Shown one piece after another: positions 38,456 to 53,139 of a stretch of 64,000 nucleotides of DNA. Position 1 is the first letter of the stretch, and each line of letters starts with the position of its first letter. The position numbers were made by a program, and so were the translations under genes. Source of the DNA: Antitrichia curtipendula (lineage: Eukaryota > Streptophyta > Bryopsida > Hypnales > Leucodontaceae); NCBI GenBank assembly GCA_951230915.1, contig OX579637.1, positions 15,500,001 to 15,564,000 on the forward strand, written 5' to 3'. The notes under the pieces were generated by a model. The model was given only the letters and a program-made list of their open reading frames with translations. It did not search any database and had not been told where the DNA came from.

Positions 38456-41400
38456 ATTTGTATGAAGTCTCTTTCAAAATAAAATTCTATGACATTTGAT
38501 GTTTGACACCATTAATGTACAGGTTGGACTTATTCTATATTCTTTTGAATGGACGTGCGATTGGATTGCAATTACATATCAATTTAGTATTTGTGGGCAT
38601 TTAAGTACTTGAGGGTAACTATTTGCAACTTGTACGATTTGTGTGAAGTTTCCTTCAAAATGAAATTCTATGACATTTGATGTTTGACACCATTAATGTA
38701 CAGATTGGACTTATTCTATATTCTTTTGAATTGACGTGCGATTGGATTGCATTACATATCAAATTAGTATTTGTGGGCATTTAAGTACTTGAGGGTAACT
38801 ATTTGCAACTTGTACGATTTGTGTGAAGTCTGTTTCAAACTGAAATTCTATGACATTTGATGTTTGACACCATTAAAGTACAGGTTGGACCTTATTCTTT
38901 ATTCTTTTGAATGGACGTGCGATTGGATTGCAATTACATATCAATTTAGTATTTGTGGGCATTTAAGTACTTGAGGGTAACTATTTGCAACTTGTACGAT
39001 TTGTGTGAAGTTTCCTTCAAAATGAAATTCTATGACATTTGATGTTTGACACCATTAATGTACAGATTGGACTTATTCTATATTCTTTTGAATTGACGTG
39101 CGATTGGATTGCAATTACATATCAAATTAGTATTTGTGGGCATTTAAGTACTTGAGGGTAACTATTTGCAGCTTGTACGATTTGTGTGAAGTCTGTTTCA
39201 AAATGAAATTCTATGACATTTGATGTTGACACTATTAATGTACAGGTTGGACTTATTCTATATTCTTTTGAATGGACGTGCGATTGGATTGCAATTACAT
39301 ATCAAATTAGTATTTGTGGGCATTTAAGTACTTGAGGGTAACTATTTGCAACTTGTACGATTTGTGTGAAGTCTGTTTCAAACTGAAATTCTATGACATT
39401 TGATGTTTGACACCATTAAAGTACAGGTTGGACCTTATTCTTTATTCTTTTGAATGGACGTGCGATTGGATTGCAATTACATATCAAATTAATATTTGTG
39501 GGCATTGAGGTACTTGAGGGTAACTATTTGCAACTTGTACGATTTGTGTGAAGTTTCCTTCAAAATGAAATTCTATGACATTTGATGTTTGACACCATTA
39601 AAGTACAGGTTGGACCTTATTCTATATTCTTTTGAATGGACGTGCGATTGGATTGCAATTACATATCAAATTAATATTTGTGGGCATTGAGGTACTTGAG
39701 GGTAACTATTTGCAACTTGTACGATTTGTGTGAAGTTTCCTTCAAAATGAAATTCTCTGACATTTGATGTTTGACACCATTAAAGTACAGGTCGGACTTA
39801 TTCTATATTCTTTTGAATGGACGTGCGATTGGATTGCAATTACATATCAAATTAGTATTTGTGGGCATTTAAGTACTTGAGGGTAACTATTTGCAACTTG
39901 TACGATTTGTATGAAGTCTCTTTCAAAATAAAATTCTATGACATTTGATGTTTGACACCATTAATGTACAGGTTGGACTTATTCTATATTCTTTTGAATG
40001 GTCGTGCGATTGGATTGCAATTACATATCAAATTAGTATTTGTGGGCATTTAAGTACTTGAGGGTAACTATTTGCAACTTGTACGATTTGTATGAAGTTT
40101 CTTTCAAAATAAAATTCTATGACATTTGATGTTTGACACCATTAATGTACAGGTTGGACTTATTCTATATTCTTTTGAATGGACGTGCGATTGGATTGCA
40201 ATTACATATCAATTTAGTATTTGTGGGCATTTAAGTACTTGAGGGTAACTATTTGCAACTTGTACGATTTGTGTGAAGTTTCCTTCAAAATGAAATTCTA
40301 TGACATTTGATGTTTGACACCATTAATGTACAGATTGGACTTATTCTATATTCTTTTGAATTGACGTGCGATTGGATTGCAATTACATATCAAATTAGTA
40401 TTTGTGGGCATTTAAGTACTTGAGGGTAACTATTTGCAGCTTGTACGATTTGTGTGAAGTCTGTTTCAAAATGAAATTCTATGACATTTGATGTTTGACA
40501 CCATTAATGTACAGGTTGGACTTATTCTATATTCTTTTGAATGGACGTGCGATTGGATTGCAATTACATATCAAATTAGTATTTGTGGGCATTTAGGTAC
40601 TTGAGGGTAACTATTTGCAACTTGTACGATTTGTGTGAAGTCTCTTTCAAAATGAAATTCTATGACATTTGATGTTTGACACCATTAAAGTACGGATCGG
40701 ACCTTATTCCCTATTTTTTGGAATTGACGTGCGATTGGATTGCAATTACATATCAAATTAGTATTTGTGGGCATTTAAGTACTTGAGGGTAACTATTTGC
40801 AACTTGTACGATTTGTGTGAAGTTTCCTTCAAAATGAAATTCTATGACATTTGATGTTTGACACCATTAATGTACAGGTTGGACTTATTCTATATTCTTT
40901 TGAATGGACGTGCGATTGGATTGCAATTACATATCAAATTAGTCTTTGTGGGCATTTAGGTACTTGAGGGTAACTATTTGCAACTTGTACGATTTGTGTG
41001 AAGTCTCTTTCAAAATGAAATTCTATGACATTTGATGTTTGACACCATTAAAGTACGGATCGGACCTTATTCCCTATTTTTTGGAATTGACGTGCGATTG
41101 GATTGCAATTACATATCAAATTAATATTTGTGCGCATTTAAGTACTTGAGGGTAACTATTTGCAACTTGTACGATTTGTGTGAAGTTTCCTTCAAAATGA
41201 AATTCTATGACATTTGATGTTTGACACCATTAATGTACAGATTGGACTTATTCTATATTTTTTTGAATGGACGTGCGAATGGATTGCAATTACATATCAA
41301 ATTAGTATTTGTGGGCATTTAAGTACTTGAGGGTAACTATTTGCAACTTGTACGATTTGTGTGAAGTCTCTTTCAAAATGAAATTCTATGACATTTGATG

Positions 41401-41536
41401 TTTGACACCATTAAAGTACGGATCGGACCTTATTCCCTATTTTTTGGAATTGACGTGCGATTGGATTGCAATTACATATCAAATTAATATTTGTGCGCAT
41501 TTAAGTACTTGAGGGTAACTATTTGCAACTTGTACG
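37912..41536 (+). repeat. 20-monomer HOR, copy 1 (3,625 bp)
   Basis: Twenty monomers directly followed by a second full copy. Markers with the same 3,625 bp offset: CAGGTCGGAC (38,157/41,782), GGATTGCATTAC (38,743/42,368), AATTCTCTGACATTTG (39,751/43,376), the three-unit series with AATAAAATTC, and GGATCGG units. Inside the block a smaller echo exists: the AATAAAATTC unit and its followers at 38,456 recur at 40,086 (9 monomers). Confidence 0.93.
40629..40810 (+). repeat. First monomer of the GGATCGG subtype
   Basis: A 182 bp unit with AAAGTACGGATCGGACC, TTATTCCCTATT and TTTTTTGGAATTG. This is the leftmost example. The subtype recurs many times up to about 62,100, usually next to a 181 bp GCGAATGG unit. 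It carries a CpG that most other subtypes lack. Confidence 0.9.
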
Positions 41537-44500
41537 ATTTGTGTGAAGTTTCCTTCAAAATGAAATTCTATGACATTTGATGTTTGACACCATTAAAGTA
41601 CAGGTTGGACCTTATTCTATATTCTTTTGAATGGACGTGCGATTGGATTGCAATTACATATCAAATTAGTCTTTGTGGGCATTGAGGTACTTGAGGGTAA
41701 CTATTTGCAACTTGTACGATTTGTGTGAAGTTTCCTTCAAAATGAAATTCTATGACATTTGATGTTTGACACCATTAAAGTACAGGTCGGACTTATTCTA
41801 TATTCTTTTGAATGGACGTGCGATTGGATTGCAATTACATATCAAATTAGTATTTGTGGGCATTTAAGTACTTGAGGGTAACTATTTGCAACTTGTACGA
41901 TTTGTATGAAGTCTCTTTCAAAATGAAATTCTATGACATTTGATGTTTGACACCATTAATGTACAGGTTGGACTTATTCTATATTCTTTTGAATGGTCGT
42001 GCGATTGGATTGCAATTACATATCAAATTAGTATTTGTGGGCATTTAAGTACTTGAGGGTAACTATTTGCAACTTGTACGATTTGTATGAAGTCTCTTTC
42101 AAAATAAAATTCTATGACATTTGATGTTTGACACCATTAATGTACAGGTTGGACTTATTCTATATTCTTTTGAATGGACGTGCGATTGGATTGCAATTAC
42201 ATATCAATTTAGTATTTGTGGGCATTTAAGTACTTGAGGGTAACTATTTGCAACTTGTACGATTTGTGTGAAGTTTCCTTCAAAATGAAATTCTATGACA
42301 TTTGATGTTTGACACCATTAATGTACAGATTGGACTTATTCTATATTCTTTTGAATTGACGTGCGATTGGATTGCATTACATATCAAATTAGTATTTGTG
42401 GGCATTTAAGTACTTGAGGGTAACTATTTGCAACTTGTACGATTTGTGTGAAGTCTGTTTCAAACTGAAATTCTATGACATTTGATGTTTGACACCATTA
42501 AAGTACAGGTTGGACCTTATTCTTTATTCTTTTGAATGGACGTGCGATTGGATTGCAATTACATATCAATTTAGTATTTGTGGGCATTTAAGTACTTGAG
42601 GGTAACTATTTGCAACTTGTACGATTTGTGTGAAGTTTCCTTCAAAATGAAATTCTATGACATTTGATGTTTGACACCATTAATGTACAGATTGGACTTA
42701 TTCTATATTCTTTTGAATTGACGTGCGATTGGATTGCAATTACATATCAAATTAGTATTTGTGGGCATTTAAGTACTTGAGGGTAACTATTTGCAGCTTG
42801 TACGATTTGTGTGAAGTCTGTTTCAAAATGAAATTCTATGACATTTGATGTTGACACTATTAATGTACAGGTTGGACTTATTCTATATTCTTTTGAATGG
42901 ACGTGCGATTGGATTGCAATTACATATCAAATTAGTATTTGTGGGCATTTAAGTACTTGAGGGTAACTATTTGCAACTTGTACGATTTGTGTGAAGTCTG
43001 TTTCAAACTGAAATTCTATGACATTTGATGTTTGACACCATTAAAGTACAGGTTGGACCTTATTCTTTATTCTTTTGAATGGACGTGCGATTGGATTGCA
43101 ATTACATATCAAATTAATATTTGTGGGCATTGAGGTACTTGAGGGTAACTATTTGCAACTTGTACGATTTGTGTGAAGTTTCCTTCAAAATGAAATTCTA
43201 TGACATTTGATGTTTGACACCATTAAAGTACAGGTTGGACCTTATTCTATATTCTTTTGAATGGACGTGCGATTGGATTGCAATTACATATCAAATTAAT
43301 ATTTGTGGGCATTGAGGTACTTGAGGGTAACTATTTGCAACTTGTACGATTTGTGTGAAGTTTCCTTCAAAATGAAATTCTCTGACATTTGATGTTTGAC
43401 ACCATTAAAGTACAGGTCGGACTTATTCTATATTCTTTTGAATGGACGTGCGATTGGATTGCAATTACATATCAAATTAGTATTTGTGGGCATTTAAGTA
43501 CTTGAGGGTAACTATTTGCAACTTGTACGATTTGTATGAAGTCTCTTTCAAAATGAAATTCTATGACATTTGATGTTTGACACCATTAATGTACAGGTTG
43601 GACTTATTCTATATTCTTTTGAATGGTCGTGCGATTGGATTGCAATTACATATCAAATTAGTATTTGTGGGCATTTAAGTACTTGAGGGTAACTATTTGC
43701 AACTTGTACGATTTGTATGAAGTCTCTTTCAAAATAAAATTCTATGACATTTGATGTTTGACACCATTAATGTACAGGTTGGACTTATTCTATATTCTTT
43801 TGAATGGACGTGCGATTGGATTGCAATTACATATCAATTTAGTATTTGTGGGCATTTAAGTACTTGAGGGTAACTATTTGCAACTTGTACGATTTGTGTG
43901 AAGTTTCCTTCAAAATGAAATTCTATGACATTTGATGTTTGACACCATTAATGTACAGATTGGACTTATTCTATATTCTTTTGAATTGACGTGCGATTGG
44001 ATTGCAATTACATATCAAATTAGTATTTGTGGGCATTTAAGTACTTGAGGGTAACTATTTGCAGCTTGTACGATTTGTGTGAAGTCTGTTTCAAAATGAA
44101 ATTCTATGACATTTGATGTTTGACACCATTAATGTACAGGTTGGACTTATTCTATATTCTTTTGAATGGACGTGCGATTGGATTGCAATTACATATCAAA
44201 TTAGTATTTGTGGGCATTTAGGTACTTGAGGGTAACTATTTGCAACTTGTACGATTTGTGTGAAGTCTCTTTCAAAATGAAATTCTATGACATTTGATGT
44301 TTGACACCATTAAAGTACGGATCGGACCTTATTTCCTATTTTTTGGAATTGACGTGCGATTGGATTGCAATTACATATCAAATTAGTATTTGTGGGCATT
44401 TAAGTACTTGAGGGTAACTATTTGCAACTTGTACGATTTGTGTGAAGTTTCCTTCAAAATGAAATTCTATGACATTTGATGTTTGACACCATTAATGTAC

Positions 44501-45161
44501 AGGTTGGACTTATTCTATATTCTTTTGAATGGACGTGCGATTGGATTGCAATTACATATCAAATTAGTCTTTGTGGGCATTTAGGTACTTGAGGGTAACT
44601 ATTTGCAACTTGTACGATTTGTGTGAAGTCTCTTTCAAAATGAAATTCTATGACATTTGATGTTTGACACCATTAAAGTACGGATCGGACCTTATTCCCT
44701 ATTTTTTGGAATTGACGTGCGATTGGATTGCAATTACATATCAAATTAATATTTGTGCGCATTTAAGTACTTGAGGGTAACTATTTGCAACTTGTACGAT
44801 TTGTGTGAAGTTTCCTTCAAAATGAAATTCTATGACATTTGATGTTTGACACCATTAATGTACAGATTGGACTTATTCTATATTTTTTTGAATGGACGTG
44901 CGAATGGATTGCAATTACATATCAAATTAGTATTTGTGGGCATTTAAGTACTTGAGGGTAACTATTTGCAACTTGTACGATTTGTGTGAAGTCTCTTTCA
45001 AAATGAAATTCTATGACATTTGATGTTTGACACCATTAAAGTACGGATCGGACCTTATTCCCTATTTTTTGGAATTGACGTGCGATTGGATTGCAATTAC
45101 ATATCAAATTAATATTTGTGCGCATTTAAGTACTTGAGGGTAACTATTTGCAACTTGTACG
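41537..45161 (+). repeat. 20-monomer HOR, copy 2 (3,625 bp)
   Basis: Second tandem copy. Differences noticed are few: AGTCTTTGTG for AATATTTGTG in the first unit, ATGAAATTC for ATAAAATTC near 43,555, GAAGTCTCTTTC for GAAGTTTCTTTC near 43,723, and ATTTCCTATT for ATTCCCTATT near 44,333. Confidence 0.93.
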
Positions 45162-46249
45162 ATTTGTGTGAAGTTTCCTTCAAAATGAAATTCTATGACA
45201 TTTGATGTTTGACACCATTAATGTACAGATTGGACTTATTCTATATTCTTTTGAATGGACGTGCGAATGGATTGCAATTACATATCAAATTAGTATTTGT
45301 GGGCATTTAAGTACTTGAGGGTAACTATTTGCAACTTGTACGATTTGTGTGAAGTTTCCTTCAAAATGAAATTCTATGACATTTGATGTTGACACTATTA
45401 ATGTACAGGTTGGACTTATTCTATATTCTTTTGAATGGACGTGCGATTGGATTGCAATTACATATCAAATTAGTATTTGTGGGCATTTAAGTACTTGAGG
45501 GTAACTATTTGCAACTTGTACGATTTGTGTGAAGTCTCTTTCAAAATGAAATTCTATGACATTTGATGTTTGACACCATTAAAGTACGGATCGGACCTTA
45601 TTCCCTATTTTTTGGAATTGACGTGCGATTGGATTGCAATTACATATCAAATTAATATTTGTGCGCATTTAAGTACTTGAGGGTAACTATTTGCAACTTG
45701 TACGATTTGTGTGAAGTTTCCTTCAAAATGAAATTCTATGACATTTGATGTTTGACACCATTAATGTACAGATTGGACTTATTCTATATTCTTTTGAATG
45801 GACGTGCGAATGGATTGCAATTACATATCAAATTAGTATTTGTGGGCATTTAAGTACTTGAGGGTAACTATTTGCAACTTGTACGATTTGTGTGAAGTTT
45901 CCTTCAAAATGAAATTCTATGACATTTGATGTTTGACACCATTAATGTACAGATTGGACCTTATTCTATATTCTTTTGAATGGACGTGCGATTGGATTGC
46001 AATTACATATCAAATTAGTCTTTGTGGGCATTTAGGTACTTGAGGATAACTATTTGCAACTTGTACGATTTGTGTGAAGTCTCTTTCAAAATGAAATTCT
46101 ATGACATTTGATGTTTGACACCATTAAAGTACGGATCGGACCTTATTCCCTATTTTTTGGAATTGACGTGCGATTGGATTGCAATTACATATCAAATTAA
46201 TATTTGTGCGCATTTAAGTACTTGAGGGTAACTATTTGCAACTTGTACG
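44617..46249 (+). repeat. 16-monomer-spaced block, copy 1 (9 monomers)
   Basis: Nine units match 47,519-49,150 at 2,901-2,902 bp. Markers: alternating GGATCGG and GCGAATGG units, a unit with a two-base deletion (GATGTTGACACTATT, 45,385), and TTGAGGATAAC (46,041). The one-base spacing change comes from GGACC against GGAC near 45,957. Confidence 0.88.
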
Positions 46250-47518
46250 ATTTGTGTGAAGTTTCCTTCAAAATGAAATTCTATGACATTTGAGTTTGAC
46301 ACCATTAATGTACAGGTTGGACTTATTCTATATTCTTTTGAATGGATGTGCGATTGGATTGCAATTACATATCAAATTAGTATTTGTGGGCATTTAAGTA
46401 CTTGAGGGTAACTATTTGCAACTTGTACGATTTGTGTGAAGTCTCTTTCAAAATGAAATTCTATGACATTTGATGTTTGACACCATTAAAGTACGGATCG
46501 GACCTTATTCCCTATTTTTTGGAATTGACGTGCGAATGGATTGCAATTACATATCAAATTAGTATTTGTGGGCATTTAAGTACTTGAGGGTAACTATTTG
46601 CAACTTGTACGATTTGTGTGAAGTTTCCTTCAAAATGAAATTCTATGACATTTGATGTTTGACACCATTAATGTACAGGTTGGACTTATTCTATATTCTT
46701 TTGAATGGACGTGCGATTGGATTGCAATTACATATCAAATTAGTCTTTGTGGGCATTTAGGTACTTGAGGGTAACTATTTGCAACTTGTACGATTTGTGT
46801 GAAGTCTCTTTCAAAATGAAATTCTATGACATTTGATGTTTGACACCATTAAAGTACGGATCGGACCTTATTCCCTATTTTTTGGAATTGACGTGCGATT
46901 GGATTGCAATTACATATCAAATTAGTATTTGTGGGCATTTAAGTACTTGAGGGTAACTATTTGCAACTTGTACGATTTGTGTGAAGTTTCCTTCAAAATG
47001 AAATTCTATGACATTTGATGTTTGACACCATTAATGTACAGGTTGGACTTATTCTATATTCTTTTGAATGGACGTGCGATTGGATTGCAATTACATATCA
47101 AATTAGTCTTTGTGGGCATTTAGGTACTTGAGGGTAACTATTTGCAACTTGTACGATTTGTGTGAAGTCTCTTTCAAAATGAAATTCTATGACATTTGAT
47201 GTTTGACACCATTAAAGTACGGATCGGACCTTATTCCCTATTTTTTGGAATTGACGTGCGATTGGATTGCAATTACATATCAAATTAATATTTGTGCGCA
47301 TTTAAGTACTTGAGGGTAATTATTTGCAACTTGTACGATTTGTGTGAAGTTTCCTTCAAAATGAAATTCTATGACATTTGATGTTTGACACCATTAATGT
47401 ACAGATTGGACTTATTCTATATTTTTTTGAATGGACGTGCGAATGGATTGCAATTACATATCAAATTAGTATTTGTGGGCATTTAAGTACTTGAGGGTAA
47501 CTATTTGCAACTTGTACG
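46250..47518 (+). repeat. Seven intervening monomers
   Basis: The first unit has a two-base loss (ATTTGAGTTTGACACC, near 46,289). GGATCGG and AGTCTTTGTG types alternate in the rest, at 363 bp spacing. No gene or other element is seen. Confidence 0.83.
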
Positions 47519-49150
47519 ATTTGTGTGAAGTCTCTTTCAAAATGAAATTCTATGACATTTGATGTTTGACACCATTAAAGTACGGATCGGACCTTATTCC
47601 CTATTTTTTGGAATTGACGTGCGATTGGATTGCAATTACATATCAAATTAATATTTGTGCGCATTTAAGTACTTGAGGGTAACTATTTGCAACTTGTACG
47701 ATTTGTGTGAAGTTTCCTTCAAAATGAAATTCTATGACATTTGATGTTTGACACCATTAATGTACAGATTGGACTTATTCTATATTTTTTTGAATGGACG
47801 TGCGAATGGATTGCAATTACATATCAAATTAGTATTTGTGGGCATTTAAGTACTTGAGGGTAACTATTTGCAACTTGTACGATTTGTGTGAAGTCTCTTT
47901 CAAAATGAAATTCTATGACATTTGATGTTTGACACCATTAAAGTACGGATCGGACCTTATTCATTATTTTTTGGAATTGACGTGCGATTGGATTGCAATT
48001 ACATATCAAATTAATATTTGTGCGCATTTAAGTACTTGAGGGTAACTATTTGCAACTTGTACGATTTGTGTGAAGTTTCCTTCAAAATGAAATTCTATGA
48101 CATTTGATGTTTGACACCATTAATGTACAGATTGGACTTATTCTATATTTTTTTGAATGGACGTGCGAATGGATTGCAATTACATATCAAATTAGTATTT
48201 GTGGGCATTTAAGTACTTGAGGGTAACTATTTGCAACTTGTACGATTTGTGTGAAGTTTCCTTCAAAATGAAATTCTATGACATTTGATGTTGACACTAT
48301 TAATGTACAGGTTGGACTTATTCTATATTCTTTTGAATGGACGTGCGATTGGATTGCAATTACATATCAAATTAGTATTTGTGGGCATTTAAGTACTTGA
48401 GGGTAACTATTTGCAACTTGTACGATTTGTGTGAAGTCTCTTTCAAAATGAAATTCTATGACATTTGATGTTTGACACCATTAAAGTACGGATCGGACCT
48501 TATTCCCTATTTTTTGGAATTGACGTGCGATTGGATTGCAATTACATATCAAATTAATATTTGTGCGCATTTAAGTACTTGAGGGTAACTATTTGCAACT
48601 TGTACGATTTGTGTGAAGTTTCCTTCAAAATGAAATTCTATGACATTTGATGTTTGACACCATTAATGTACAGATTGGACTTATTCTATATTCTTTTGAA
48701 TGGACGTGCGAATGGATTGCAATTACATATCAAATTAGTATTTGTGGGCATTTAAGTACTTGAGGGTAACTATTTGCAACTTGTACGATTTGTGTGAAGT
48801 TTCCTTCAAAATGAAATTCTATGACATTTGATGTTTGACACCATTAATGTACAGGTTGGACTTATTCTATATTTTTTTGAATGGACGTGCGATTGGATTG
48901 CAATTACATATCAAATTAGTCTTTGTGGGCATTTAGGTACTTGAGGATAACTATTTGCAACTTGTACGATTTGTGTGAAGTCTCTTTCAAAATGAAATTC
49001 TATGACATTTGATGTTTGACACCATTAAAGTACGGATCGGACCTTATTCCCTATTTTTTGGAATTGACGTGCGATTGGATTGCAATTACATATCAAATTA
49101 ATATTTGTGCGCATTTAAGTACTTGAGGGTAACTATTTGCAACTTGTACG
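47519..49150 (+). repeat. 16-monomer-spaced block, copy 2 (9 monomers)
   Basis: Second copy of 44,617-46,249, including GATGTTGACACTATT (48,287) and TTGAGGATAAC (48,942). One unit has TTATTCATTATT in place of TTATTCCCTATT (47,960). Confidence 0.88.
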
Positions 49151-51689
49151 ATTTGTGTGAAGTTTCCTTCAAAATGAAATTCTATGACATTTGATGTTTG
49201 ACACCATTAATGTACAGATTGGACTTATTCTATATTTTTTTGAATGGACGTGCGAATGGATTGCAATTACATATCAAATTAGTATTTGTGGGCATTTAAG
49301 TACTTGAGGGTAACTATTTGCAACTTGTACGATTTGTGTGAAGTCTCTTTCAAAATGAAATTCTATGACATTTGATGTTTGACACCATTAAAGTACGGAT
49401 CGGACCTTATTCCCTATTTTTTGGAATTGACGTGCGATTGGATTGCAATTACATATCAAATTAATATTTGTGCGCATTTAAGTACTTGAGGGTAACTATT
49501 TGCAACTTGTACGATTTGTGTGAAGTTTCCTTTAAAATGAAATTCTATGACATTTGATGTTTGACACCATTAATGTACAGATTGGACTTATTCTATATTT
49601 TTTTGAATGGACGTGCGAATGGATTGCAATTACATATCAAATTAGTATTTGTGGGCATTTAAGTACTTGAGGGTAACTATTTGCAACTTGTACGATTTGT
49701 GTGAAGTCTCTTTCAAAATGAAATTCTATGACATTTGATGTTTGACACCATTAATGTACAGGTTGGACTTATTCTATATTCTTTCGAATGGTCGTGCGAT
49801 TGGATTGCAATTACATATCAAATTAGTATTTGTGGGCATTTAAGTACTTGAGGGTAACTATTTGCAACTTGTACGATTTGTATGAAGTCTCTTTCAAAAT
49901 AAAATTCTATGACATTTGATGTTTGACACCATTAATGTACAGGTTGGACTTATTCTATATTCTTTTGAATGGACGTGCGATTGGATTGCAATTACATATC
50001 AAATTAGTATTTGTGGGCATTTAAGTACTTGAAGGTAACTATTTGCAACTTGTACGATTTGTGTGAAGTTTCCTTCAAAATGAAATTCTATGACATTTGA
50101 TGTTTGACACCATTAAAGTACAGGTTGGACCTTATTCTATATTCTTTTGAATGGACGTGCGATTGGATTGCAATTACATATCAAATTAGTCTTTGTGGGC
50201 ATTTAGGTACTTGAGGGTAACTATTTGCAACTTGTACGATTTGTGTGAAGTCTCTTTCAAAATGAAATTCTATGACATTTGATGTTTGACACCATTAAAG
50301 TACGGATCGGACCTTATTCCCTGTTTTTTGGAATTGACGTGCGATTGGATTGCAATTACATATCAAATTAATATTTGTGCGCATTTAAGTACTTGAGGGT
50401 AACTATTTGCAACTTGTACGATTTGTGTGAAGTTTCCTTCAAAATGAAATTCTATGACATTTGATGTTTGACACCATTAATGTACAGGTTGGACTTATTC
50501 TATATTCTTTTGAATTGACGTGCGATTGGATTGCAATTACATATCAAATTAGTATTTGTGGGCATTTAAGTACTTGAGGGTAACTATTTGCAACTTGTAC
50601 GATTTGTGTGAAGTTTCCTTCAAAATGAAATTCTATGACATTTGATGTTTGACACCATTAATGTACAGGTTGGACTTATTCTATATTCTTTTGAATGGAT
50701 GTGCGATTGGATTGCAATTACATATCAAATTAGTATTTGTGGGCATTTAAGTACTTGAGGGTAACTATTTGCAACTTGTACGATTTGTGTGAAGTTTCCT
50801 TCAAAATGAAATTCTATGACATTTGATGTTTGACACCATTAATGTACAGATTGGACCTTATTCCCTATTTTTTGGAATTGACGTGCGATTGGATTGCAAT
50901 TACATATCAAATTAGTATTTGTGGGCATTTAAATACTTGAGGGTAACTATTTGCAACTTGTACAATTTGTGTGAAGTTTCCTTCAAAATGAAATTCTATG
51001 ACATTTGATGTTTGACACCATTAATGTACAGATTGGACTTATTCTATATTCTTTTGAATGGACGTGCGAATGGATTGCAATTACATATCAAATTAGTATT
51101 TGTGCGCATTTAAGTACTTGAGGGTAACTATTTGCAACTTGTACGATTTGTGTGAAGTTTCCTTCAAAATGAAATTCTATGACATTTGATGTTTGACACC
51201 ATTAATGTAGAGGTTGGACTTATTCTATATTCTTTTTAATGGACGTGCGATTGGATTGCAATTACATATCAAATTAGTCTTTGTGGGCATTTAGGTACTT
51301 GAGGGTAACTATTTGCAACTTGTACGATTTGTGTGAAGTCTCTTTCAAAATGAAATTCTATGACATTTGATGTTTGACACCATTAAAGTACGGATCGGAC
51401 CTTATTCCCTGTTTTTTGGAATTGACGTGCGATTGGATTGCAATTACATATCAAATTAATATTTGTGCGCATTTAAGTACTTGAGGGTAACTATTTGCAA
51501 CTTGTACGATTTGTGTGAAGTTTCCTTCAAAATGAAATTCTATGACATTTGATGTTTGACACCATTAATGTACAGATTGGACTTATTCTATATTCTTTTG
51601 AATGGACGTGCGAATGGATTGCAATTACATATCAAATTAGTATTTGTGGGCATTTAAGTACTTGAGGGTAACTATTTGCAACTTGTACG
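48425..51689 (+). repeat. 26-monomer-spaced block, copy 1 (18 monomers)
   Basis: Eighteen units recur at 53,140-56,403, spaced 4,715 bp (26 monomers). Markers: TTGAGGATAAC (48,942/53,657), TTTCGAATGGTCG (49,782/54,497), the GTACAATTTGTG junction (50,961/55,675), TGTAGAGGTTGG and TTCCCTGTTTTTTGG. It overlaps the end of the 16-monomer block above. Confidence 0.87.
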
Positions 51690-53139
51690 ATTTGTGTGAA
51701 GTTTCCTTCAAAATGAAATTCTATGACATTTGATGTTTGACACCATTAATGTACAGGTTGGACTTATTCTATATTCTTTTGAATGGACGTGCGATTGGAT
51801 TGCAATTACATATCAAATTAGTATTTGTGGGCATTTAAGTACTTGAGGGTCACTATTTGCAACTTGTACGATTTGTATGAAGTCTCTTTCAAAATAAAAT
51901 TCTATGACATTTGATGTTTGACACCATTAATGTACAGGTTGGACTTATTCTATATTCTTTTGAATGGACGTGCGATTGGATTGCAATTACATATCAAATT
52001 AGTATTTGTGGGCATTTAAGTACTTGAGGGTAACTATTTGCAACTTGTACGATTTGTGTGAAGTTTCCTTCAAAATGAAATTCTATGACATTTGATGTTT
52101 GACACCATTAATGTACAGATTGGACTTATTCTATATTCTTTTGAATGGACGTGCGAATGGATTGCAATTACATATCAAATTAGTGTTTGTGGGCATTTAA
52201 GTACTTGAGGGTAACTATTTGCAACTTGTACGATTTGTGTGAAGTTTCCTTCAAAATGAAATTCTATGACATTTGATGTTTGACACCATTAATGTACAGG
52301 TTGGACTTATTCTATATTCTTTTGAATGGACGTGCGATTGGATTGCAATTACATATCAAATTAGTCTTTGTGGGCATTTAGGTACTTGAGGATAACTATT
52401 TGCAACTTGTACGATTTGTGTGAAGTCTCTTTCAAAATGAAATTCTATGACATTTGATGTTTGACACCATTAAAGTACGGATCGGACCTTATTCCCTATT
52501 TTTTGGAATTGACGTGCGATTGGATTGCAATTACATATCAAATTAATATTTGTGCGCATTTAAGTACTTGAGGGTAACTATTTGCAACTTGTACGATTTG
52601 TGTGAAGTTTCCTTCAAAATGAAATTCTATGACATTTGATGTTTGACACTATTAATGTACAGGTTGGACTTATTCTATATTCTTTTGAATGGACGTGCGA
52701 TTGGATTGCAATTACATATCAAATTAGTATTTGTGGGCATTTAAGTACTTGAGGGTAACTATTTGCAACTTGTACGATTTGTGTGAAGTCTCTTTCAAAA
52801 TGAAATTCTATGACATTTGATGTTTGACACCATTAAAGTACGGATCGGACCTTATTCCCTATTTTTTGGAATTGACGTGCGATTGGATTGCAATTACATA
52901 TCAAATTAATATTTGTGCGCATTTAAGTACTTGAGGGTAACTATTTGCAACTTGTACGATTTGTGTGAAGTTTCCTTCAAAATGAAATTCTATGACATTT
53001 GATGTTTGACACTATTAATGTACAGGTTGGACTTATTCTATATTCTTTTGAATTGACGTGCGATTGGATTGCAATTACATATCAAATTAGTATTTGTGGG
53101 CATTTAAGTACTTGAGGGTAACTATTTGCAACTTGTACG
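51690..53139 (+). repeat. Eight intervening monomers
   Basis: Units between the two 26-monomer-spaced copies. They include an AATAAAATTC unit with GTATGAAG, a TTAGTGTTTGTG variant (52,180), a TTGAGGATAAC junction (52,387) and a GGATCGG/GACACTATT dimer repeated at 363 bp. No gene or other element is seen. Confidence 0.83.

Noticed and set aside
49776..49795. CENP-B box in units with TTTCGAATGGTCGTGCG
   Set aside because: The TTCG start fits, but the required A and the CGGG at the end of the motif are missing (GGTCGTGC instead). No other subtype comes closer.
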